Of a DNA stretch of 64,000 bases, positions 35,219 to 45,167 are shown in pieces. Where the stretch lies: assembly GCA_027924645.1 (NCBI GenBank), contig BSBN01000843.1:496001-560000 (forward strand), written 5' to 3'. Made by a program: the position numbers and the translations under genes. Source of the stretch: Cunninghamia lanceolata. Its lineage: Eukaryota; Streptophyta; Pinopsida; Cupressales; Cupressaceae. Position 1 is the stretch's first letter; every line of letters begins with the position of its first letter. The notes beneath the pieces were generated by a model. It was not told the DNA's origin, ran no database searches, and saw nothing but the letters and a program-made list of their open reading frames with translations.

Positions 35219-36839
35219 TGATGCAGAGGAAAATGCAACAGAAGCTTACAAATGGGAAGGAGGAGTCATTAACACAACCAGCATGTTAAAATCCTATCGG
35301 CTTATCATCATCATCATATTTCTTGCTAACACAGACAGCATCATCATATTTCGAAGGGGCATGAAATATCCTCCTGCTGACCACTGTTCACTTCCTTATC
35401 GCCTATCGGCGAGAGATGGTTCATCGGCCAAGGGGAAATGTCTTACCCCCGATGACTAATGTCACCCTGATGAATATATCGGTCCTATACCGATCGGCCA
35501 GACTTGGCTTATCGGCCGGACTCCAACACTCTGTCCCGATGTCCGATATCACCCCGATATCTCTTTTCATCGGTCAGGTTGCCTATCGGCAACACTTCTT
35601 CTATCAGCCAGGCCAAAAAAGGTCTCCCCGACGCTATTACTCCTACCGATGCCGAAACACTTAATGTCAGCAAGATAAATCTGCATCGGGTGATATTCGC
35701 AATATCCTGATGACGATGACGTCACATGCACCTGATGATGATGTCAACAAGATATAAGACACTTATATCCTCCGCAACATGATAATGAATATCCGGGTGA
35801 TCTCTTAATATTCTGATGATGATCTTTCCGGTCCTTAGCCAAAAAATGAACTTTCACTTCCGCATACGATAGCGATATGCGGATGATGGGTACACACGAA
35901 AGATGATCCTAACGATGATATACACACTGAGTATATATCCGACTTATATCATCCTGATGCATTCAAAACATACAGTCTTCGTCAGCTTTATAACCTGATC
36001 CGGATAGCGATATACTCACAGATGACGATGCGATTCACTCCGTCTGGAAAAGCACATGCAGATTCCTGTATATCCGTCTGCTGCATGCAAACTCACAGAA
36101 CCGCACAATTTTACAAAGAAAACATGATGATCGGGCCGGATCACCTTCAGATCAAAACTTAATAGTTTACCTTCCTAAATCCTAGCACATGAGGATGCTA
36201 GGTTGATTCATAGCATGCTACCAACTGATCTCTCACACAATGAAATGCATAAACAGAAAACTAAAATGCAAACTAAACTATCATACATGACCATTCCACC
36301 GATTCACAGAATCAACCGGTGGAAGGGTTGAAAGAATCCATCAACTTGTAATCAGAACGGAAATCAAAACATAAACAGCTGATAAACCAGATAATGCAAT
36401 TGATGAGATCTTATTCAGATGAAACACAAATGTCCTATTTCTACAACAATGTTTCACAATGTCTGGACTGATCTCTGGATCTCACTTAATCACCAGTACA
36501 ACATAACACAACTACTATTCTCTGATCACCAGTACAACATAACACAACTACTACTCTGATATGATGTCAAACCCTAACTGATCTGAGTTATTTATAGCAA
36601 TATCCTACGAGTACTACCAACTCGATTCCCAGCGGCTGGGAGCTTCCAAGCGGCTGGGAGAGGACAACTCATACTACCTGATAACGAACTCTAACTGCCT
36701 GCACACTCTCCTAGGCTGATCTAATACATATGCATTGGTCCAATGGGCCTTATTACATTATGAAGTCAAACATGCTAAAAATAGACTAATGTCCTGTCAT
36801 GCAGACAATATCCTGTCTTGTAGGGGTGCTCCTGCACCA
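35219..36839 (-). repeat. 3' LTR of element C
   Basis: 1,621 bp. Compared with the 5' LTR it has 25 extra bases near 35,712-35,738, within 'gatgacgatgacgtcacatg'. Carries 15 ATCGG/CCGAT pentamers between about 35,298 and 35,690. Confidence 0.96.
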
Positions 36840-36856
36840 TACTCCCCAGAAGAAGA
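36840..36856 (-). other. Polypurine tract of element C
   Basis: The minus strand reads CTTCTTCTGGGGAGTA directly before the 3' LTR, purine-rich over its second half. Confidence 0.65.
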
Positions 36857-36910
36857 AATCTCAAGTCCACTTGAGATGAGAGTATGAAGATCTGCACCAT
36901 GTTTTTGGAT

Positions 36911-39900
36911 CTACTCTTCAGTCATCCATATTGCTTCAGAATTAGGTTTTCCCTTCCAAGAAACTAGATACTCCAAGTACTGTTTGTTCCGGGTCTGTTT
37001 GACCACTTTGGTGTCCAAAACCTTCTGCAACTGTGGAGAATCATGCTTGGGAATGTTATCATCGACTGTATCCTGTAGGAGATCCTGATCTGCATCTGGA
37101 TAAGACTTGTATGGAGTTAAATCACATACATTGAATATAGGGGACAAACCAAGATCAGGGGGGAGTTGTATCTCATAAGCATTCTGTCCATGCTTGTGCA
37201 AGATCTGACATGGTCCAACTTTTCTCTGCATGAGTTTAGTATATTTGCCCTTAGGAAGTCTGTCCTTCTTTAAATGAACCCATACCAAATCTCCAACATC
37301 AAACTGTACATCCTTCTTCTTTTTATCAGCATATTCCTTATACTTCAAGGTGGTTTGCTGCAGTTGGGTCTTGACTTGATCATGAACCTCTTTTATGGCT
37401 TCTGTAAAAGCTTCTCCTTCTACACTAATAGGGTCTACTGTAGGTAGATCTCTCAATTCCAAAATTCCTCTTGGATGCATACCATAAACGATCTGAAAAG
37501 GTGATTTCCCTGTGCTCCTATTGACAGTATCATTATAGGAAAATTCAGCTTGAGATAGAATATTATCCCACTTTTCTCCATGCTGTTTTGTCAAACATCT
37601 TAGCAAATTTCCTAAGGAACGGTTCACTACTTCAGTCTGTCCATCCGTTTGAGGATGATATGTAGAGGAAAAAGACAAATTTGTTCCAAGTTTCTTCCAA
37701 AGAGTTCTCCAGAAGTGACCAATAAACTTCACATCCCTATCTGACACTATGCTCAATGGCAATCCATGGATTCTGACAATCTCCCTGAAAAACAAATCTG
37801 CAATGTATGAAGCATCAGCAGTGGTTTTGCATGGCAAGAAATGTGCCATTTTACTGAATCTATCCACTACAACAAAAACACTGTCAAACCCTTTCCTTGT
37901 CCTTGGTAAACCCAAGACAAAATCCATACTTATGCTTTCCCATGGTCTGGAAGGAATGGGTAAGGGCTGATATAAACCTGCATTAGTCGACCTACCTTTA
38001 GCTTTCTGACATATCACACATGTCTCCACAAACTTTCTGACATCTGATTGTAACTTAGGCCAAAAGTAATGTCTTCGGACAAGATCAAGAGTCTTATCTA
38101 GACCAAAATGACCTGCCATAGCTCCACAATGTTTCTCCTTAATGATGTTTAACCTCATAGAACACCTTGGAATACATAACTGTCCACCTTTGAACAACAA
38201 TCCATCCTGAATCAAAAATTCAGAGAATTCAGCATGATATTTCTCTCCAAAAGAAGTACATACATGATATATCTCCCCAAAATCTTCATCAGTTTCATAC
38301 ATGGTCTTTAGTGAATCAATGCCAACACTTTCTAATTGAATCTGGTTGACTGTTAGAACTCTCCTACTCAAAGCATCTGCAACTTTATTCTTGACTCCTT
38401 TCTTATGCTTCAATGTAAAAGTAAAAGCTTGTAAGGTTTCTACCCATTTCATGTGTCTGTGGTTCAGCTTTTCTTGGCTGTTTATGAAACTCAGAGCCTG
38501 GTTATCTGTGAATACTATGAATTCCTTTGGCATCAAGTAATGCCTCCATTTCTTGAGTGACTGGACTAAAGCATACATTTCCAAATCATATGAGGAATAC
38601 CTCTTTTTAGCATCATTGAGCTTCTCACTGAAAAATGCAATAGGTCTACCTTCTTGGCTGAGTACTGCTCCAATGGCCATGTGACTGGCATCACATTCCA
38701 CCTGAAAGATTTTGTTAAAGTCTGGAAGTGCAAGGACTGGCTGCAGTGCCACCTTCTTCTTCAATGTTTCAAAAGAATCATCTGCTCCTTGAGTCCAAAC
38801 AAATCTGCATTTCTGTCCTCCTTTGATGGTATCAAGCATGGGTGCACAAATATGACTAAACCCTCTTATAAACTTCCTGTAGAAGGTTGCTAACCCATGG
38901 AAACTTCTGACATCATTCATAGTCTTTGGGGTTGGCCAAGACAATATGGCACTTACCTTCTCCTTATCCATTTGTAACTTTCCTTGTGAAATGACAAAAC
39001 CCAAATATGTGATCTCCTCTTGCATGAACAAACACTTGTCTAAATTTATCATCAGCTGCTCTTCATGTAACCTCTTAAGAACCAAATCTATGTGTCTGAG
39101 ATGTTCTTCTTTTGTGTTGCTGAAAATTAGAATGTCATCTAGATATACTATGACAAACTTACCAATGAACTCTTTCAAAATCTCATTCATCAACCTCATA
39201 AAAGTACTAGGTGCATTAGATAAACCAAAAGGCATAACCTTCCATTCATATAACCCTTCATTAGTTTTGAATGCTGTTTTCCATTCATCTCCTGGCCTAA
39301 TCCTGATCTGATGATATCCACTCTTTAGATCTATTTTTGTAAAATACTTAGCACCTCCCAAACAGTCAAGTAAATCCTCTATCCTAGGGATTGGAAACCT
39401 ATACCTGATTGTGATCTTGTTAATAGCTCTGGAATCTGTGCAAAGCCTCCAAGTACCTTCCTTCTTTGGTGCTAGTACAGCTGGTACTGCACATGGACTT
39501 AAACTCTTCCCAATCAGACCTGAATCCAATAATTCTTCAATTTGTCTGGCTACTTCTGCATTCTGTTCTGGAGTTAGCTTATAGGCTGCTTTATTTGGAA
39601 GTGTTGACCCTGGAATTAAGTCTATGCAGTGACTAATATCCCTGACAGGTGGTAGGGATCTTGGCATTCCCTCTGAGATGATACCTTTGTACTTATCCAA
39701 TAGCTCTTGGATAGCTGGGTCTATGAACCTTTGCTTCTTCTCTTCCTTGACTTCTTGCTGTTGTTCTGTATTCACCCTCATACATGGGATTAGGGCATAT
39801 GCAACTGCACCTTCTGCTGCTACTTCTTTCATGAACTGTTTACCTTCCATCAGCATTACCTTCACCTCTTTTCCTTTAGATTTTTCCTCCTTCTCCGTCA

Positions 39901-41515
39901 ATGGTAGTAACTTTATAACCTTACCATCTTTAGTGATTGTATAGATGTTTCTAACACCATCATGTTGTGCCTTCAAATCATACTGCCATGGTCTACCAAA
40001 TAAAAGATTGCAAGCATCCATCGTGGTAATGTCAAACAACAACTTATCCTTATATGCTCCAATCTGAAATTCTACCCAAGCCTGCTCTTCTACAATTGTC
40101 TGCTGACCTTGGGTAAGCCATGAGACTTTATATGGGGATGGGTGAGGCAATCTCCTAAGCTTAAGCTTTGTCACCATTTCTTCAGACACAAAATTTTCAG
40201 TAGAACCAGAATCAATCAAAACTTTACATGCCTTACCTCCTGCTTTGCAAATAGTCCTGAAAAGAGACTTTCTTTGAGGGGAATCTTTGTCAGGTACCTT
40301 CATGGTAGTCACTGTTCTTCTCATCATTAGAGACTCTCCACTTTCTAGGTATCCATAATTATCAGGAGCATTCACACTCTGAAAAGAAGTAGAGCCTGTC
40401 ATACTTTGATTATCAGGTTCTTGGACCAGATTTGTTCTCCTTTCTCCTGTTGAGCTTGTGGCCTTTTCTGGACATCTGCTGGCTATATGGCCTTCTTTGT
40501 TACAGTTATAACATCTGATGGATCCTCTGCCCTGGGATCTTCCTCTGAAAGGTCTTCTACCTCTGAAGTTTCCTTGCTGACTATAATTTTCTCCCTGGTT
40601 CTGACTATTGTTTCCCTTACTATTGTCATGACTGGATTCTCCTTGATATCCATGTCCATGTCCTCTACCTCTAAAAGGACCTCTTCCACCCCTTTGTTGT
40701 CTTCTTCTTCCTCTATTGTGTTGTTCTTGTTTTCTTTTTAACTTCTCTTCCACTTTCAATGCCAACTGAAAGCATTTCTGAACTGTATCTGGATTATGCA
40801 GACTTAAATCTTCCTGAATGTTGAACCTCAATCCATTAAGGTAGCTGGCTACCTTCTCTTCTTCACTTTCCTTTACCTTTGTTTTCATACAAAGTTTCAT
40901 GAATTCTTCTGTATATGAGCTGACATCTAGCTCCTTCTGCTTCAGGTTTTGCTTCCTCTTGTGTAATTGGATACTGTAATCCAATGGGACATAAGCTTCC
41001 TTTACTAATGCCATCATCTTCTTCCATGTAGTGACTCTACGCTTTCCTTCCTGTACTCTATCATCTTGGACAAAATTCCACCATGTCAAGGCAGCTTCTT
41101 TCATTTTTGACTGGGCTATTTTCACCCTCTGTTGTTCTGGTATCTCCTCTGTTTCAAAGAAATTGTTCAAGGAGTCTATCCACTCCATCACTGAATCAGG
41201 TTCCATCTTTCCTGTAAACACTGGCAAATCCAGTTTCACATCCATGGTTCTCCTCTCCATGGCCTTGAGGGCGTTCAACAGTGGTCTCTGGTCTGCAGGA
41301 ACGACCTCCTCGTTCCAACTAGGGATCTCTTCTTCTTCCCTATCTTCTTCTCTACCAGAACCTACTCTGCTCCTCAACTTCGCTAACTCATCCTTCAATT
41401 CCTGATTCTGAGCCTTCACGGCCTTGCTCTCTGCAATCTGTTTCTTTACCAGAACTGCCAACTCAACGTTGGTCATCCTTGCCAGAACCTCAGATGTTCC
41501 TTCGTCACCTGACAT
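36911..41515 (-). CDS. Gypsy chromovirus Gag-Pol polyprotein
   Basis: A 1,534-residue ORF without stop or frameshift. Gag: residues about 85-265; CCHC knuckle CYNCNKEGHIASRC at 335-348, preceded by an Arg/Gly-rich stretch. Protease: DSG at 435-437. Reverse transcriptase: about 640-840, with KIDLKSGYHQIRI and the catalytic YLDD at 791-794. RNase H: about 935-1050, with D942, E979 and D1004. Integrase: HHCC zinc finger about 1129-1170; catalytic D1198, D1259 and E1295 give the D,D-35-E spacing; GPY/F-like region near 1430. C-terminus: a chromodomain-like segment (1497-1534, YLEYLVSWKGKPNSEAIW), which stops shortly after the third aromatic position and so may be slightly truncated. RT before integrase plus a chromodomain identifies a chromovirus. 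The ATG lies 40 bases from the primer-binding site. All enzyme motifs look intact. Confidence 0.97.
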   Translation of the reverse strand: MSGDEGTSEVLARMTNVELAVLVKKQIAESKAVKAQNQELKDELAKLRSRVGSGREEDREEEEIPSWNEEVVPADQRPLLNALKAMERRTMDVKLDLPVFTGKMEPDSVMEWIDSLNNFFETEEIPEQQRVKIAQSKMKEAALTWWNFVQDDRVQEGKRRVTTWKKMMALVKEAYVPLDYSIQLHKRKQNLKQKELDVSSYTEEFMKLCMKTKVKESEEEKVASYLNGLRFNIQEDLSLHNPDTVQKCFQLALKVEEKLKRKQEQHNRGRRRQQRGGRGPFRGRGHGHGYQGESSHDNSKGNNSQNQGENYSQQGNFRGRRPFRGRSQGRGSIRCYNCNKEGHIASRCPEKATSSTGERRTNLVQEPDNQSMTGSTSFQSVNAPDNYGYLESGESLMMRRTVTTMKVPDKDSPQRKSLFRTICKAGGKACKVLIDSGSTENFVSEEMVTKLKLRRLPHPSPYKVSWLTQGQQTIVEEQAWVEFQIGAYKDKLLFDITTMDACNLLFGRPWQYDLKAQHDGVRNIYTITKDGKVIKLLPLTEKEEKSKGKEVKVMLMEGKQFMKEVAAEGAVAYALIPCMRVNTEQQQEVKEEKKQRFIDPAIQELLDKYKGIISEGMPRSLPPVRDISHCIDLIPGSTLPNKAAYKLTPEQNAEVARQIEELLDSGLIGKSLSPCAVPAVLAPKKEGTWRLCTDSRAINKITIRYRFPIPRIEDLLDCLGGAKYFTKIDLKSGYHQIRIRPGDEWKTAFKTNEGLYEWKVMPFGLSNAPSTFMRLMNEILKEFIGKFVIVYLDDILIFSNTKEEHLRHIDLVLKRLHEEQLMINLDKCLFMQEEITYLGFVISQGKLQMDKEKVSAILSWPTPKTMNDVRSFHGLATFYRKFIRGFSHICAPMLDTIKGGQKCRFVWTQGADDSFETLKKKVALQPVLALPDFNKIFQVECDASHMAIGAVLSQEGRPIAFFSEKLNDAKKRYSSYDLEMYALVQSLKKWRHYLMPKEFIVFTDNQALSFINSQEKLNHRHMKWVETLQAFTFTLKHKKGVKNKVADALSRRVLTVNQIQLESVGIDSLKTMYETDEDFGEIYHVCTSFGEKYHAEFSEFLIQDGLLFKGGQLCIPRCSMRLNIIKEKHCGAMAGHFGLDKTLDLVRRHYFWPKLQSDVRKFVETCVICQKAKGRSTNAGLYQPLPIPSRPWESISMDFVLGLPRTRKGFDSVFVVVDRFSKMAHFLPCKTTADASYIADLFFREIVRIHGLPLSIVSDRDVKFIGHFWRTLWKKLGTNLSFSSTYHPQTDGQTEVVNRSLGNLLRCLTKQHGEKWDNILSQAEFSYNDTVNRSTGKSPFQIVYGMHPRGILELRDLPTVDPISVEGEAFTEAIKEVHDQVKTQLQQTTLKYKEYADKKKKDVQFDVGDLVWVHLKKDRLPKGKYTKLMQRKVGPCQILHKHGQNAYEIQLPPDLGLSPIFNVCDLTPYKSYPDADQDLLQDTVDDNIPKHDSPQLQKVLDTKVVKQTRNKQYLEYLVSWKGKPNSEAIWMTEE

Positions 41516-41554
41516 CCTGCTATATTCTGATCTTTTCCAGAAGATCCTTCCTTT

Positions 41555-41566
41555 GCTCTGATACCA
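41555..41566 (-). other. Primer-binding site of element C
   Basis: The minus strand reads TGGTATCAGAGC, three bases after the 5' LTR end; complementary to initiator tRNA-Met. Confidence 0.9.
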
Positions 41567-41569
41567 CTA

Positions 41570-43165
41570 TGATGCAGAGGAAAATGCAACAGAAGCTTAC
41601 AAATGGGAAGGAGGAGTCATTAACACAACCAGCATGTTAAAATCCTATCGGCTTATCATCATCATCATATTTCTTGCTAACACAGACAGCATCATCATAT
41701 TTCGAAGGGGCATGAAATATCCTCCTGCTGACCACTGTTCACTTCCTTATCGCCTATCGGCGAGAGATGGTTCATTGGCCAAGGGGAAATGTCTTACCCC
41801 CGATGACTAATGTCACCCCGATGAATATATCGGTCCTATACCGATCGGCCAGACTTGGCTTATCGGCCGGACTCCAACACTCTGTCCTGATGTCCGATAT
41901 CACCCCGATATCTCTTTTCATCGGTCAGGTTGCCTATCGGCAACACTTCTTCTATCGGCCAGGCCGAAAAAGGTCTCCCCGACGCTATTACTCCTACCGA
42001 TGCCGAAACACTTAACGTCAGCAGGATAAATCTGCATCGGGTGATATTCGCAATATCCTGATGATGATGTCAACAGGATATAAGACACTTATATCCTCCG
42101 CAACATGATAATGAATATCCGGGTGATCTCTTAATATTCTAATGATGATCTTTCCGGTCCTTAGCCAAAAAATGAACTTTCACTTCCGCATACGATAGCG
42201 ATATGCAGATGATGGGTACACACGAAAGATGATCCTGACGACGATATACACACTGAGTATATATCTGACTTATATCATCCTGATGCATTCAAAACATACA
42301 GTCTTCGTCAGCTTTATAACCTGATCCGGATAGCGATATACTCACAGATGATGATGCGATTCACTCCGTCTGGAAAAGCACATGCAGATTCCTGTATATC
42401 CGTCTGCTGCATGCAAACTCACAGAACCGCACAATTTTACAAAGAAAACATGATGATCGGGCCGGATCACCTTCAGATCAAAACTTAACAGTTTACCTTC
42501 CTAAATCCTAGCACATGAGGATGCTAGGTTGATTCATAGCATGCTACCAACTGATCTCTCACACAATGAAATGCATAAACAGAAAACTAAAATGCAAACT
42601 AAACTATCATACATGACCATTCCACCGATTCACAGAATCAACCGGTGGAAGGGTTGAAAGAATCCATCAACTTGTAATCAGAACGGAAATCAAAACATAA
42701 ACAGCTGATAAACCAGATAATGCAATTGATGAGATCTTATTCAGATGAAACATAAATGTCCTGTTTCTACAACAATGTTTCACAATGTCTGGATTGATCT
42801 CTGGATCTCACTCAATCACCAGTACAACATAACACAACTACTATTCTCTGATCACCAGTACAACATAACACAACTACTACTCTGATATGATGTCAAACCC
42901 TAACTGATCTGAGTTATTTATAGCAATATCCTACGAGTACTACCAACTCGATTCCCAGCGGCTGGGAGCTTCCAAGCGGCTGGGAGAGGACAGCTCATAC
43001 TACCTGATAACGAACTCTAACTGCCTGCACACTCTCCTAGGCTGATCTAATACATATGCATTGGTCCAATGGGCCTTATTACATTATGAAGTCAAACATG
43101 CTAAAAATAGACTAATGTCCTGTCATGCGGACAATATCCTGTCTTGTAGGGGTGCTCCTGCACCA
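41570..43165 (-). repeat. 5' LTR of element C
   Basis: 1,596 bp, the promoter-bearing copy. In sense order: U3 with two copies of CTCCCAGCCGCT, a TATA box, then two tandem 36-bp units ('atcaccagtacaacataaca...') and the CCGAT-rich region in the transcribed leader. Confidence 0.96.
42915..42922 (-). promoter_or_regulatory. TATA box of the element C promoter
   Basis: The minus strand reads GCTATAAATAAC about 245 bases into the LTR, the expected place for the U3 core promoter. The same box is in the other LTR at 36,589-36,596. Confidence 0.7.
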
Positions 43166-43170
43166 GTTGG
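43166..43170. repeat. Target-site duplication of element C, right copy
   Basis: GTTGG, identical to 35,214-35,218. Confidence 0.95.
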
Positions 43171-45167
43171 ACAAACACAGGTAACCTCTCAAATAATGAA
43201 AGGGGTTGGTCAAGGAAGAAAAATAAAGGAATGGACAGAAGAAGGAATGTTGTGTTATGTTGCAATGAAGGTGAGCAACCATGATGTTTGATATAGCACT
43301 AGACGTGATGCACCAAGGTATAAGGACCAAGGTGATGATGTGTCTTGTGCCCCAGCATAATACAACCTTGTATATATACAAGATATGAATATTAGCTAGG
43401 AATGATTTGGATTTGATACAAATGCAAGATAAAATGATAACACACACAAGAAAGCATGCAAGCATGCACAAATTATTTAAAAACAAACAAGGTATTGCCC
43501 CTATCAAGCTATAAACCAATGATTGATTGATTGGTTGATTGATGATAGATGTCTGGTTTTAGGAAATCAAACATGTCATATAAGATGTCTGAACTGGTTT
43601 CGATAATGCAACATCCTATATAAGACAATTGATTGATTGATTGATTGATTGACACTAGTGTTGCTGGCCATGCAAGCAACACCAGGATTTGATTGATGAT
43701 TGATTGATTTATTGTTGTCATTGCGGGGAACGATATATCCCTAGATCAACACAAGGATGTGCGAATGATATATCCTATTGATTATGATGATGATTGATTG
43801 ATTGATTTGGTTGACAACAAAACTGGAATAAAACCAAGGATGTGATTGGATGATGTGTGTCGATTGGTTTCACTAGATTAGTCTGGATTAGGGATTTACT
43901 TGCATTTAGATCATGGCTTGGATTGGTTTGATTGATTTTGATTGGATTGAATAATGATGATGAATTGAATTGATTAGAAGAAGTGATTTTATAAAGATTG
44001 AATTGATTGGAAGAATTGATTTGATTGATTGAATTGAAAGGAAGAATTGATTTGAAGAAGTGATTTGATGATTGGGTTGATTTTATTGCTTGGATTTTTG
44101 GAGTTTTGGAATATTTGATTTTTTTGGATTTTTGAATGTTTTGAAATGTTAATGGATGACAATTTGGGTAGCCTTTATACTAGATACCAATGACAAGGGA
44201 AAACCAAATCTAGGTGCAAGGATAATGTAGGATTGGATGAATGGATAAAAGGGTGGACGATAGGATATGGAAAGGATGCACGCAGAAGAGGGCAAGGATG
44301 TGATCTCCAAAGATTATGTCACATAAGAATAACATGCCCCATTCTAGGTGCAATACATATGATTTTTCATGACAAAGCTTATGACAATAGGATAATGATA
44401 GGCTTGTTTGGAAGGATGAGGTATATCAAAAGATATCCAAAGAATGTTTCAACATTTTTCCCGCTATCTTTATCAAGATCAAAAGGAGGAAGAGAGGATG
44501 AATGGACTCAATATGATAAGTATATGGGTATGATGGCCAAGGATGGTAAGATAGTAAGAAAAGATAGGATAGGGTATGGAAATGGTATGATAGGATAGAA
44601 ATGATAGTGTTGATGAGACAATGTTCCCCCAAGTGTAAGTGGCATAGAATATCACCCTACACATGACATCTATTTGCCAAGTTTTCATAATGGTACTTAT
44701 CCAAGGTGCCACCAAGGATGGTTTTCATCATTGGACGAAGGGATTTCTCTTACTATTTTGATTTCTTTTTTTACTTTTTTGAATTTTTGGATGGAAGAAG
44801 GGGAATATAGATAGGAGGGACTCAAATGTCTATTTCCATGAAAGATGATAGTCCCATTATAGATGGATGTCGTTGTATGGACCATGTCAAGTCATTATGC
44901 TCATAGATGTTGGTAAGGGATTGCATGAGAAGGAAATGGTTTAGGTGGATAGTGGATTATGTAGGGAAGATAGTAGATTATAATGTGGATTATGTAGGGT
45001 AGAATAGTGGATAATGATGTGGATCATGGATGAAAGGATTATCCAAAAGCATGGACCATAGGAAGATGATGGTGAAGACATGTAGGATAATAGGTGAAAT
45101 ATGGGGAGATGGAGGTATGTGGAATTGTTGTGGAATGGAAGGGAACCATGACCAATGGTTGCACACA
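43171..45167. other. 3' non-coding region of element B with TTGA repeats
   Basis: No protein family is recognisable. Between about 43,515 and 44,060 the plus strand is full of 'gattgattgattg' runs (for example 43,630-43,650 and 43,790-43,805), a decayed tetranucleotide microsatellite. The ORF at 44,233-44,598 is not protein-like in any family I know. Confidence 0.5.

Larger units (their letters stand above)
35219..43165 (-). mobile_element. Ty3/Gypsy chromovirus C, structurally complete
   Basis: A 7,947-bp element with 1,621-bp and 1,596-bp LTRs (TGATGCAGAGG...CTGCACCA), a perfect 5-bp target duplication GTTGG, an initiator-tRNA primer-binding site, a polypurine tract and one uninterrupted polyprotein ORF. 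By eye the LTRs differ at about 21 positions plus one 25-bp indel. It sits in the 3' non-coding part of element B, so it arrived after B. It is the youngest and only coding-intact element in the window. Confidence 0.97.

Noticed and set aside
35184..35710. Plus-strand ORFs in the C LTRs (35,184-35,459, 35,416-35,664, 41,767-42,015) as accessory genes
   Set aside because: They run antisense to the element and are produced by the CCGAT-rich region; no family match and no start context.
43515..44060. Regular 'gattgattg' spacing as a possible CRISPR-like or satellite array
   Set aside because: Only a decayed tetranucleotide microsatellite with irregular interruptions; a plant nuclear window has no CRISPR arrays.
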